Shown here: positions 1-10,363 of the stretch, piece by piece
Layout of the letters: the number at the start of each line of letters is the position of its first letter
Numbering within the stretch: the stretch's first letter is position 1
NCBI GenBank assembly: GCA_001972305.1
Contig: BDDD01002295.1
Location: 36,634-100,633, forward strand
Source of the DNA: Cephalotus follicularis
Lineage: Eukaryota; Streptophyta; Magnoliopsida; Oxalidales; Cephalotaceae
Reading direction: 5' to 3'
DNA: 64,000 nt
The notes under the pieces: generated by a model
The model's database searches: none
Told to the model about the DNA's origin: nothing
The model's input: only the letters and a program-made list of their open reading frames with translations
Program-made: the position numbers and the translations under genes

Positions 1-2136
1 AACCGAGGAACGCTACAGAGGTCCGTAGTTTCTTGGGATTGGTTGGCTACTACCGAAGGTTCATCAAAGGGTTTTCAAAGCTTGCCACACCGTTGACACA
101 GTTGACTCAGAAGAAGTCAAGTTTTGTGTGGGATGATTCCTGTGAGGAAAGTTTCTGAGAGTTGAAGAGCCGGTTGATTTCGGCCCCAGTGTTGGCATTA
201 CCTGAGGGTAATGAGGGTTTCACTGTCTATACTGATGCTTCTGGGAAGGGATTGGGATGTGTTCTTATGCAATATGGTAGGGTGATTGCATACGCATTGA
301 GGAAGTTAGAACCATACGAAGAAAACTATCCCGTACACGATCTTGAGTTGGCGGCCGTAGTGTTCGCTTTGCAGAAATGGAGGCACTACCTCTATGGTGC
401 TCAATTTGAGATCTTTACTGACCATAAGAGTTTAAAGTATTTATTTTCCCAGAAGGAGCTCAACATGAGACATGGACGATGGGTGAAGTTCTTTAATGAT
501 TATAACTATAATATCCAATACCACCCAGGAAAGGCGAATGTAGTAGCAGATGCGCTGAGTCACAAGGCAATGATTGCTGGAGCAATGGTTTCACAGTGGA
601 AGCTATTGGAGGAATTTCAGAGATGGAATCCATTCATGGTTTCCCGAGGAGTTATTGTGGCAAGTCTGAGGGCACAACCGGAACTTCTGGAGCGTATTCT
701 GACTGCTCAGTACAGTGACATCGAGTTATGGAGTATTCGTGAGAAACTCGACACTGATTCTGAATTCTCCATTCATACTGATGGCAAACTGAGGTTGCAA
801 GGAAGGATATGTGTTCCGGATGACGAGAGCATCAAAAATGAACTATTGCAACAAGCTCACAAGTCAAAATACAGTGTTCACACTGGAAGTTCCAAGATGT
901 GGCATGACCTGAAAAAGAACTACTGGTGGAGTGGTATGAAGAGAGAGATTGCTGAATAAGTAGCAAGATGTTTGACCTGCCAGAGAGTGAAGGCTGAACA
1001 TCAGAAACATGCGGGACTGCTACAATCGCTACCAGTGGTTGAATGGAAATGGGAGCATGTGACCATGGACTTCGTGTCAGGATTACCGAGGTCACGGAAT
1101 CAACAGGAAGCAGTGTGGGTTGTAGTGGATAGACTCACTAAGTCTGCTCGCTTTCTTCCGATGAACATGACGTATTCTATCGAGAAGCTTGCTCGATTGT
1201 ATATCCGAGAGATAGTGAGATTGCATGGAGTGTCGGTCAGTATTGTTTGTGACCGAGATGCTAGATTTACCTCAAGGTTCTGGAAGAAGTTCCAAGCAGC
1301 TATGCGAACAACCTTAAACTTCAGCACCGCATTCCACCCACAGACCGACGGACAGTCCGAGCGTACCATTCAAACTCTTGAAGATATGCTACGGGCTTGT
1401 ATGATTGATTTTGCTGGGAGTTGGGAGGATCATCTGGCACTGATCGAGTTCTCCTACAACAACAGCTTTCACACTAGCATTGGGATGGATCCCTATGAAG
1501 CCTTGTATGGGAGAAAGTGCAGATCACCTATCTGCTGGGATGAGGTAGGTGAGAGACAAGTGCTGGGATGAGGTAGGTGAGAGACAAGTGCTGGGACCAT
1601 ACTTGGTACAAGAGACGACCGATAAAGTGGAAATAATCAAGAAGAGACTGCTCGCTGCACAAAGTCGGCAGAAGAGTTACGCCGATAGCAAGAGGAGAAA
1701 GCTAGAATTCGAGAAGGGGGGTCATGTTTTCCTGAAGATCTCGCCTTCGAAAGGGATACACCGTTTTGGCCTCAAAGGAAAGTTGGCTCCAAGGTCTATT
1801 GGACCTTACGAGATACTGGAAAGAGTGGGGCATGTAGCATATCAGATTGCACTACCGCCTAGTTTGTCGGATGTGCGTAACGTATTTCATGTCTCCATGT
1901 TACGGAAACACGTACCTGACCCATCTCATATATTGAGCTACAACCCTGGATTCATCAGTCCTAGATTGTCCTATGAAGAGAGGCCGACGAGGATCGTGGA
2001 TTGAATGGAAAAGGTGCTAAGGAACAAGACTATTCCTATGGTAAAACTGCTGCGGCGTTTTCATGGAGCTGAGGAAGCTACGTGGGAGCGTGAGGATGAA
2101 ATGATAGAGACATTTCCCCACTTGTTCGAAATGTAA
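1..2136 (+). pseudogene. Element A: 3' half of a Ty3/gypsy pol (RT end, RNase H, integrase, chromodomain-like tail)
   Basis: The reading frame enters the window inside the RT/RNase H connection ([11 protein letters not shown], positions 30-65). It continues through RNase H, with the acidic residues visible in [22 protein letters not shown] and NVVADALS, then the integrase zinc region and the DDE core ([33 protein letters not shown]). It ends in a chromodomain-like tail (EEATWERED) and a TAA at 2134-2136. Breaks: TGA at 156-158, TAA at 957-959, a 28-bp duplication that shifts the frame at 1534-1589, and TGA at 2002-2004, where the related element D has CGA. The copy is dead. It belongs to the same family as D at 29459-54976 on the other strand. 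The 5' part lies outside the window. Confidence 0.93.
1534..1589 (+). repeat. 28-bp tandem duplication inside A integrase
   Basis: Two adjacent 28-bp copies (1534-1561 and 1562-1589), each beginning GCTGGGATGAGG, read as identical. Element D has one copy at the same place. Since 28 is not a multiple of three, the duplication moves the downstream pol into another frame. Confidence 0.95.
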
Positions 2137-2164
2137 AGGCTAAATTCGAGGACGAATTTTCTTT

Positions 2165-2177
2165 AAGGAGGGGGGAA
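2165..2177 (+). promoter_or_regulatory. Polypurine tract of element A
   Basis: A purine run, AAGGAGGGGGGAA, ends directly before the LTR start TGTAATAAC. This is the usual site of plus-strand priming in LTR elements. Confidence 0.9.
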
Positions 2178-2350
2178 TGTAATAACTGCATTTTCAATTA
2201 ATCTATATTGCTCAATTTTTTTTATAAGATATACATTTTAATTGATATTATTTGTCCAATTATCATAAAAATTGTGATTAGTGAATGCTTGGGTTGGTTT
2301 GAAATACAAATTGGCAAACAAATTTAAGGAACCCTAAAATCAGCTCAAAC

Positions 2351-2429
2351 AGCCCACTGTCACAGGGTAACAGTCGACTGTCTGATGCGTGGTATGACAG
2401 TCGACTGCCTGTTAAAGACAGTCAACTGG
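2351..2429 (+). repeat. Phased CAGTCGACTG array 1 in A LTR
   Basis: Four copies of AGTCGACTG or one-to-two-base variants start at 2351, 2372, 2399 and 2420. The steps are 21, 27 and 21 bp. The same spacing is found at the matching place in the D LTRs. Confidence 0.85.
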
Positions 2430-3443
2430 AACGACACAGAATAGGTGTATGTGCATGTATGTGAGACAGAGCTGTGGCATTGCATGAGGGACAGGTGTTA
2501 GGCAAAGTAACTAGCTGCAGAGCATGCAAAAAGGAGTGCCTTGTATGTGCTCTGCAGACCTGCAACCTGCAAAACAGAAATGGGAAGAAGAGAAAGGTGA
2601 GAAAGAAATGAACATGTGAGAGAGAGAAGGAGGAAATGTTGAAGGGAAGTAATGACACGAACTGAGCCTTATATCAGCTGTACATGGGCTGACTGAGAGT
2701 TAGGCTACACTGAGGATAGAGAAGAGCTTGCTGGAGAATTGTTGGAGCTTGCATGTTGAGGATTAGAGTGTTCAAGAGACTTGGAGCTTTGATTCTTCCT
2801 GGTAAGTCCCTAATCCGAATTGTTTCCATGGTTATAAGGATGATAGTTAAGTTACTGAATCTAAGTATAATAACCACTGTCAACCTGATTAAGAATTGAC
2901 AAGTTTGAATGGATATAGAAATGATAAATGGTTCACTAAGATTTGAATTTAGGAACTAATATTGATGACCTACTAATTGGATATTAGGTTGTTAGTGGAT
3001 TAAATATACTGAAGATAGTAATATATACATATCCACTGATAACAGGTTTCTGAGTGATTAAACCTGGAAACTAAGGGGTATTGAGAAGTGGTTAAATATG
3101 AAATAGAGACTTAATGAAATTGTTGACAAGCTATTGTTGGAGTGATAATTATAACTAAATAATGAATTAAACTTACTGATTAAATGTTTGAACCTTTGAG
3201 CATGCATTGTATAGATCAATTCTGCTGAGATTGGAAGGTGAAAGAGCTTTGGGAGCTAAAGAGAGAAATCAATCCAAATTGATTTCGGGATAGCGTTTAA
3301 GGTAGGAGTAATGACATGTTTTTGAGGATATTATATGCATATCATGTATGGTTAATTTTCTGTTTGATTGCATGTGTTGATTGAGTTAGTATTTGGACAT
3401 TGAAATACATACCCTGCTACTGCCTGCCAATTTCTGGGCAAGG

Positions 3444-3556
3444 CAGTCGACTGTTCTTCATGGAAGTCGACTACCCAATATATCCAGTCGACTGTTAAGA
3501 GAAAGAGTCGACTCCTCAATCCAAATAGCCGATTGTTCTTGGGAACAGCCGACTGT
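3444..3556 (+). repeat. Phased AGTCGACT array 2 in A LTR
   Basis: Six motif copies start at 3444, 3464, 3486, 3506, 3527 and 3547, with steps of 20, 22, 20, 21 and 20 bp. The last two copies are AGCCGA-type variants. Confidence 0.87.
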
Positions 3557-4857
3557 CCAGGGATGAGATTCTAATATAGGTTCTGTTAGGACCTCAATTT
3601 GAATGTAATTAACCTGGCCCCATATGGGATGACTGTAAGAGCCAATCCTGGTCTTATATAATTACATCCCAGAAATTAAACGACGTATGCACTCCTTGTG
3701 AAAGTTGTACAAGAATGACTATGGTATGCCTTGACCGTATTGAATTCTTGGAATTGCTACTGTCCTTTACTGTTTTTGCTGCATATGCTGCTGTTACAAT
3801 TAGTATATACCAGTTGAGTGTTCATAAACACTATTGTTCCATTGTTTTCAAAAGTATTGAACCAACTAAGTGCTATATGCACAATTAATGATTTCAACTA
3901 TCATTTTCAAATGAAACCTAATGATTACTGTTTTCCTCCAATGTGAGGTACTGTTACTGGACTGAATATCGTTTTCCTCCTACGAGATGTACGATTACTG
4001 AACTGTAAATGTTTCAAAGGAAACAACTTATATTGCATACTATTGATATATGTAATATTACTACTGAATTGATTGAATTGATTGTCTATGTTATTGCCAT
4101 TAGTCGAGTGATAGGAGACATCACTGGCTGCGGAAGTGGTCCTATGTGCCAGGAGTTGGCTAGAGTACCCACCCAAACTGTCTGCAATGCAGATCTTGAT
4201 TGTTAAACAGCCCGCTAACGCCGGTAGTAACTGACCTGATCTATCATCTTTGGAGTGAAGGGTGATAGATAGGTGGTGCACAGTTGGTGCTAGGAGTTAG
4301 CGACATGTGACACCCAAACCATAGTATGAATTGATTGTACCCTTGTGCGGTATTCTTGCATTGTACTGTCTATGGCCACTTGGCATGATTGCTTATATAT
4401 TGGAATATTTTAAAAAAATGCTATTTTATATATAAAATGTCATACATGTTGCATCTATAGATTCAATTATCATGCATTATTCCTACTTAGTGAAGTGAGG
4501 ACAACGGCTAACACGTACAATTTCAGATTAAGCGAAGACGTACGGGAAGTGCTGTTGAAGCTTTTGGAGAGTTGCTATTTCTTTTAAGGTTGTTACTCTT
4601 ATGCTGTATTTTTGTTTTGTAATGAACGATCACACTCCGTGTTGTTGTTTTACTCTCCCTATGTAAAAGGATAATTGCTGGTATTGTACATGCACGTAGT
4701 ACAGGCTGCGTGCAGATGACTTTTATTTTATAATCCGGTTTATGGAATGCTTCCGCTATGGTTTTGTGAATGTTAATATTTATTGCTGGATTATTTTACT
4801 TATTCCTGATATCACCACATATGTTGTCTAAATGTATTGGAATAACGGGGTGTGACA

Positions 4858-4998
4858 ATTCTGGATCGGCAAGAACGGGTTACTCGTAGCAAGACCATTC
4901 CGTTTGTCAATGTCTTGTGGAAGAACCATTCGGAGCAAGAAGCTACGTGGGAATTAGAGAAGCATATTCGGGAGGAATATCCTCGTTTGTTTGGATAA
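4858..4998 (+). pseudogene. Element I: C-terminal tail of pol
   Basis: An open stretch from ATT at 4858 to TAA at 4996-4998 encodes ILDRQERVTRSK and then the chromodomain-like tail (VLWKNHSEQEATWELEKH, ending PRLFG). It closely matches the ends of pol in B and E. The upstream pol was separated by the insertion of element A, whose LTR ends at 4857. After the stop comes the 3' UTR signature TTTCGGGACGAAATCC, shared with E. Confidence 0.88.
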
Positions 4999-5130
4999 GG
5001 TATGTGTATGGTTATGATTTCGGGACGAAATCCTTTTTAGGTTTATATATATAACTTTTTTATGATTTATGCAAAGAAAATTGGATTATAGTCATGATTT
5101 CTTCAAAATACTACAACTGGTTTCATGTTT

Positions 5131-5306
5131 TCGACCGTCGACGCTTATGACCTAAACGTCGACGCTTATGCCATGAATGTTTGTATGTTCTATCTACCCT
5201 TTGTGAAGAGCTTTGGGTACAATACGTGTTGGAACGGTCGACGCCTTATGTTAAGCGCCGACGCTTTTGACATGCACATCGACGCTTTTGTCCAACACAT
5301 CGACGT
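5131..5306 (+). repeat. Phased CGTCGACG array in I LTR
   Basis: GTCGAC-type cores lie at about 5138, 5159, 5238, 5258, 5279 and 5300. Inside each run the step is 20-21 bp. The flanks are C..G (CGTCGACGC) instead of the A..T of A, B, D and E. Confidence 0.83.
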
Positions 5307-5685
5307 TTTGTTCTGGCAGTTTGATAATTTCATCTTGTACGTTGTGGTAATGTTTGGATTAATCTGATTAGGGTATTGTAACATATGTGGTGGAGCTTAT
5401 AGTGTTACAAGTGTTCTTTTGTTTCGTATTCGTAATTTGTTTAGTTTTCAGACGGCTAAGGTACGGATGTATCCCCTTTTGATTAAGTCCTTTTATTTCA
5501 TTTTAAATAAGCATTGTTTTACTGTGTTATGATTAATGTACGGATATCTCTCGTTATCGTCTGATTCTATTGAAATGGATTTTTCGTTCTCGGATATTCG
5601 GTTTTATTTGAATAAAATCTGTTTATTACTTTATGAATAAAGTTTAATATTACTGATTTTATAAACTGAGCATGGCTTTCACTAT

Positions 5686-5760
5686 CGAAAGTATGTTAAA
5701 CGAACATGACTTTCACTATCGAAAGTATGTTAAACGAGCATGACTTTCACTTTTGAAAGT
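5686..5760 (+). repeat. Triple hairpin tandem repeat in I LTR
   Basis: Three 34-bp units each carry an inverted repeat, ACTTTC then six bases then GAAAGT (5709-5726 and 5743-5760; the first, at 5686-5701, is CTTTC/GAAAG). The same kind of repeat occurs in the G LTRs. Confidence 0.85.
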
Positions 5761-5883
5761 ATGTTGATTTTATCATTCGGATATAATTTTGATTTCGGAT
5801 ATGTTTGGAAAATTTGTTTATGTTTTAAATTGTTTTTGGAATAAAACAATATTTTGGCATATGACATACAGAGTTTATACGTC

Positions 5884-6406
5884 CCTATGAGGTCTCATAG
5901 GCATGTTCTTTGGCACGGGGGACATGACACCTACCGTGGCTGTGTGATTGGTCTACGACATCTCTTTTTATATATATCTTGAGGGTAGGATATGGATCCA
6001 TTTGAAGCGTATGAGTCGACTCTAGTTATTATCGGATTCGGATTTTGGGAATTGATTGTGTAGTTCCGTACACGTCGTTCCGTTTGGCATGCGGGCCTCG
6101 CGAACCCCTTGCACTTTTATATATGTACATCAGATCTCCGTATGGAATTATGAAATCAGATAAATTATGATATTTTTCTATACGGATGTTTTCAAAAATT
6201 CAAAAAATTTGAATATTCAGAAATGATGCAATTTCATAACTGTTTGATATGAATATTCTGTTTTTCTTATGAAAGTACATTTTAATCATGTTTTGTAGGA
6301 AAATCATGATTTTAAGATATTTATTTATCTTCTAAACTTCTGTTTACAGTTTTACATTCCTTATCCGTACTGAGGTATGCTGAGCCGCGTTTTTGTTTCC
6401 ATGCGG
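5884..6406 (+). promoter_or_regulatory. Four-stem block in I LTR
   Basis: HP1 at 5884-5901 is a perfect CCTATGAG/CTCATAGG stem. HP2 at 5935-5957 is CGTGG/CTACG with one G-U pair. HP3 at 6058-6073 is GTGTA/TACAC inside GGAA/TTCC. HP4 at 6385-6406 is CCGC/GCGG. The order is the same as in B, C, E and G. The role is unknown. Confidence 0.7.
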
Positions 6407-6716
6407 CAGGTTATCAGGAGCATCAGGGAAATGTATGATGAGAGATGTCCACATATGTCAGAGGATCACCTAGGTGTTTGATCCTATTATGTTTCTGCTG
6501 TCTGCTGGTCATGTGCAGACCAATGTTTTGAAAAACAGTATTTTGTTTTTGAAACCTATGTTTTTGGAAACTTATGTATTGGTATTTGGATATTTGGATT
6601 ATGTTATTCTGATTTTTGTTCGGACCACCAAGTCATTTGAATAAATTTAAGTTTATATTTTGATGTGATCTGCATTATGACCTGTAAGCGCTCCCAACCC
6701 GTCTAGGGGTGTTACA

Positions 6717-7366
6717 GATGAAATCTATGAGAGATCACACGAACCTATGTTGTCACTCGGTCTCCTAGGTGAACTATTCAAAACTACTTTATTACAAAAT
6801 GCACAATGCATACACGGCCTTCACTTGGTCTAGTAATTTCCTTGGTCTTCCTCTTCAAACTCCTTTGCGATTCTTCTCTTCTTTTATTTTCAAAATGAAA
6901 TTTCTCAAATACATTTAAAAAATAAAGAATAGAATACAAATTGGAGGGAGAGAGAATTAAAGAAATAAGGAATAATGGTGCACACAGGCAATCTTATTAC
7001 AGACCAAATAAAGCACATGATGATAAAGCAAATTAAACCATCCACAAAAGAAACCAAAAGCGAGATCTAACCCCATAGCCTACCATCATGCATAAGATAT
7101 TTAAAATGTACATTCACAATAGACTTTAAATAAACACAAGCAATTTCAATTTCCGATGACTAATCAAAATAATTCCAACAAGTCCACCTATATTCCAGCA
7201 AACCCCCCACTAGATTAATTACAACCTAGTTTCCCTCGGTTTAAGAAAAACTTAATTTTATAAAACAACAATGGGAAAGGAATTAAACTATAATATTAGC
7301 TACTTTAATCATTTCAAAATAGACACCAAAATCAAAATTAAAGTCCGATTGAAATTAAAATGGTTC
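6717..7366 (-). mobile_element. Element J leader or internal remnant
   Basis: This AT-rich stretch lies between the end of element I and the minus-strand primer site at 7367-7378, so it should be the first ~650 bp of J downstream of its 5' LTR. No gag-like frame is visible. Element I inserted here and cut off the rest of J. Confidence 0.55.
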
Positions 7367-7378
7367 GCTCTGATACCA
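7367..7378 (-). promoter_or_regulatory. Primer-binding site of element J
   Basis: The minus strand reads TGGTATCAGAGC, the complement of the initiator tRNA-Met 3' end, one base from the LTR end (LTR begins TGTCGGAAAC on the plus strand at 7380). Confidence 0.85.
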
Positions 7379-7379
7379 C

Positions 7380-7738
7380 TGTCGGAAACCCGGAAGGGTC
7401 CCCGGTCGATATTGGGTCTAGGATGCAAGTGTGTATAATTTTAATTTATCAAAAACACCAAGACTGGAAGTAAAGGTTCACACTTATAGCTTACTACCAT
7501 AATCCATAAGCCAAGGATCTCTGTTTAATATTCAATCAAACTAATATAAAAGTAAAGCACACATCCACATTTATAAACTGAATATAGTTTGATAACATTA
7601 AATACATTTGATTAGGAGCCATACCAATATTGGTGGCTCCACCACATTGCCGCTACGCGCTTGCAGCAGCAACTGCTGATCACTGGAGCCACTGTTGGAT
7701 TCCGTCCATGTCGCATGAGGTCTGACCAGGACATCATT
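7380..7738 (-). mobile_element. Element J 5' LTR, 3' part
   Basis: This is the U5 side of a minus-strand LTR, ending GGTTTCCGACA on the minus strand next to the primer site. It is interrupted at 7738/10364 by solo LTR H with the 5-bp duplication TCATT. No family resemblance to the other LTRs here was seen. Confidence 0.7.
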
Positions 7739-8983
7739 TGTAATGTCCCCGACCCAAGTCCACTTTAAGCTCAAAGCTAGCTCCGAAGATCGGTGCGTTA
7801 TGTGGGTGTGACCTTTGACCGTCAAATCATTTAACCATTTAACGATCCATTTCATATCATATTCAATATGCTTATCACTTCACAGGATCACATATGCTTA
7901 CATCTTTGAACACTAATTTTAAAATATCATATTCTCATTATCATGATCGTTTCTAATACCATTGCATTTGTACATCACTTAACATGTAACCTTACACAGC
8001 GGAAAAACATAAATCTTTTTACATCATAAAACAATCATATACCCACATTTACCATTAACTTCTCATGCTCTCAAGTATGTTAAAAAACCTTTGATGTCAT
8101 CATCTTACATAAAGACATCATAATCTATAGCATTTGTTTCTATACATTCACATCTATACATCATTTATCATAAAACATTACACAGCGAAAAATATTAACA
8201 CATGACATTAAAACATAACTGCATAGCATATCATACTTCCTTTCCTTACACTTCTTTTGTGAACTTCCTCCACAGCTCGCAACTTCACGTTCAACGTTTC
8301 CTGGAAGATTTGTTTAAAAACAAGACATTGAAAGGAGTGAGCTTTAAAGAGCTCAGTAAGAAACATAGTCATAAAACATTATCGAAATCCGTTATTTTTG
8401 ATAATCTTTATCAAAACGTTTCAACATCATACATTTCAAATCATCGTTGAAAATCTTCTTCTAGTTTTCAAAACCAGAACATTGTACTATCAAAATCCAT
8501 TTTTCGGATAACTTTCATAAAATCAGAACATTTCTAAAATCATGCATTTTCTGGTGTATAACACCGACATACTTGAAAACAATAAAAAATGTTTTCCATT
8601 CATACATTCTTTTGGCTTGTATCACAGCCATATTTGAAAACATCAGTAAAATTGTTTTCTTCATATTCATAAACAAAACATCTTTAAAACTCTTTTTCTG
8701 TTCATATCTCATGAAACAGAACATTTCATAAAATTTAATGGTCGTGAACCTCTAATGAACCCTTTCACACCGCTTCACCGGGGCATGTGCACTCCCCGAT
8801 TACTATCCTTGCATCACGTGCATGTCCGTGAGCATGCTCGGCTCCATTAACATTGAGCATCTCGCTCCATTCCCCTGGGATCGTAATCCAAGGGTGGTTC
8901 ATTCATTAATCTTTTACTAGATTAATCCTCACTGGATCGCAATCCAGTAGTTGTTCATTCATTTCATAAAACATTTCTTAATA

Positions 8984-9270
8984 CTTTGAGTGACCAGCTC
9001 AAAGCATTCATAACACATTTCTCTTCATTTGAGTAATTAACTCAAATGCATTCATAAAACATTTCTCTTCATTTGAGTAGTTAACTCAAATGCATTCATA
9101 AAACCATTTCATAAATCTTTCTTAATACCTTGAGTGATCAGCTCAAATCATTCATAAAACATCATTGTAAAAGATTTCCGAAAATGGTTTTCTATATAGA
9201 AACCTTCATTTCATTTCCTTTCACAATCCATAAAGCATTTTCATCACTTTGAGTAATTTAACTCAAAACC
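8984..9270. repeat. Palindromic tandem repeat in H
   Basis: About five units hold an inverted repeat around TTTGAG/CTCAAA: 8984-9004 (CTTTGAG/CTCAAAG), 9027-9047 and 9071-9091 (ATTTGAGT/ACTCAAAT), then weaker copies near 9130 and 9248. The first three are 43-44 bp apart and each ends in a CATTCATAA-like spacer. Confidence 0.85.
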
Positions 9271-10024
9271 TTCATAAAACAATTTTGCACAACCTTTCTA
9301 AATATTGAATTTCATGTAGAACTAAACACTTTCATAGAAAACTTAAAACATAAACATTAAAGTATACATCTCAAGGAATTCATAGAGATAAAAATCATAA
9401 CATTCCATTGAGAAACGAAGCTGGAATGAATTTTTAAAGTTGCAGTTTCCTTTTGAAAATAGGACCTGAGCAGTAGAAGAAAACATGGCTTTTCATCAAG
9501 ATTTCGACAGAATTTTGAGATGCATAAAATATAACAGTTAAATAAGACATCTTAAGGTTTTCAAAACATTCAACCATTTATAATTTCATCTAGAAACGAG
9601 CAAGATATGAATTAAACTATCTACTGCATAATTTGGAAGTAAAACAGAGGAATAACTTTGATAAAATGGGTAAAGAATTTCCTTACCTCACTTGATCTCC
9701 TTCTCTTCTTCTCTCAAAAGCATCCTCCTCTCTAATCTCAGCAGAAAAGCAACCCTTCATCAGCTGAATTTGCACATACATATATAGGAGAGGCAAACTT
9801 GGAGGCCAAGCTTGCATGGTGTCATCCATGACCTTATCCATGTGAGCTTGCCTCCTTAGCAGCCCAAGTGATGGAATTCCATCCAATCCAATGATGCCAC
9901 CTGCCCCTTTCTAGTAGAAAAACATAAGTGTTCCATCCCTTGCTTTACATGTGTCCTACAATCCATTTAATTCCTCCGAAACGGGATAAAAAGCTAGAAT
10001 TCTGTACCTGACACAGGGCAAAGT

Positions 10025-10240
10025 GTCGACTCTTTATCTCTGAGCGTCGCCAGTCACGGGCTAATACTGAGTTCTCCAACTTCTATCCCGACTAAAGCGC
10101 TGACGCTTTCCTACAAAGAGTTGCAGCTTTAAGTCTCCTCCAGGTCAACCTCAATACTTGATCTCGAAGCGTCGACTTTTACATTTGGAGCGTCGTCGGT
10201 TGCCTCTAAAGCGTTGACTCTTTACCTGGAACCGTCGGCG
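10025..10240 (-). repeat. Phased TCGAC array in H
   Basis: GTCGAC or near variants start at 10025, 10046, 10144, 10171, 10192, 10213 and 10234. The last four are each 21 bp apart. They are often followed by GCTTT-type sequence, the CGTCGACGC dialect also used by I and G. Confidence 0.82.
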
Positions 10241-10363
10241 CTTTAGACATTTCCAGCACAACGCAATAACCAATTACACGGGTCCCTTGAAATATTTTCC
10301 AATTACACAACAGCAATCATCTTTCCATAATTAATATCTTTAATGGAAATTTGGGTTATTACA

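Larger units (their letters stand above)
2178..4857 (+). mobile_element. Element A 3' LTR
   Basis: A 2,680-bp LTR starting TGTAATAAC and ending GGGTGTGACA. It aligns by eye over its length with the two LTRs of element D (29459-32224, and 42239-44514 plus 54874-54976, opposite strand). It contains two phased GTCGAC arrays (2351-2429 and 3444-3556). A splice-donor-like CTGGTAAGT lies near 2800. The base run after the LTR is ATTCT, inside the pol of element I, so A sits in I. The matching left TSD would lie outside the window. Confidence 0.92.
5041..6716 (+). mobile_element. Element I 3' LTR, lacking its 5' part
   Basis: The LTR ends GGGTGTTACA at 6716. From about 5075 it follows the G LTR (compare 58405 onward). 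The polypurine tract and roughly the first half-kilobase of the LTR are missing, so pol 3' UTR runs straight into mid-LTR sequence: an internal deletion. It contains a CGTCGACGCTT array, a triple hairpin repeat and the four-stem block. The following bases GATGA would be the right TSD within element J. Confidence 0.85.
7739..10363 (-). mobile_element. Solo LTR H
   Basis: A 2,625-bp LTR without internal sequence. On the minus strand it starts TGTAATAACCC and ends GGGGACATTACA. It is flanked by TCATT at 7734-7738 and 10364-10368, so it marks an insertion followed by LTR-LTR recombination. It contains a phased TCGAC array (10025-10240) and a palindromic tandem repeat (8984-9270). A minus-strand TATA-like TATATATG and CT/GA-rich run lie near 9700-9790. 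Small ORFs inside it are not gene-like. Confidence 0.9.

Noticed and set aside
832..1369. Minus-strand ORFs opposite A, D, B and E pol
   Set aside because: They overlap conserved pol frames and have no recognisable domain; shadows of the coding strand.
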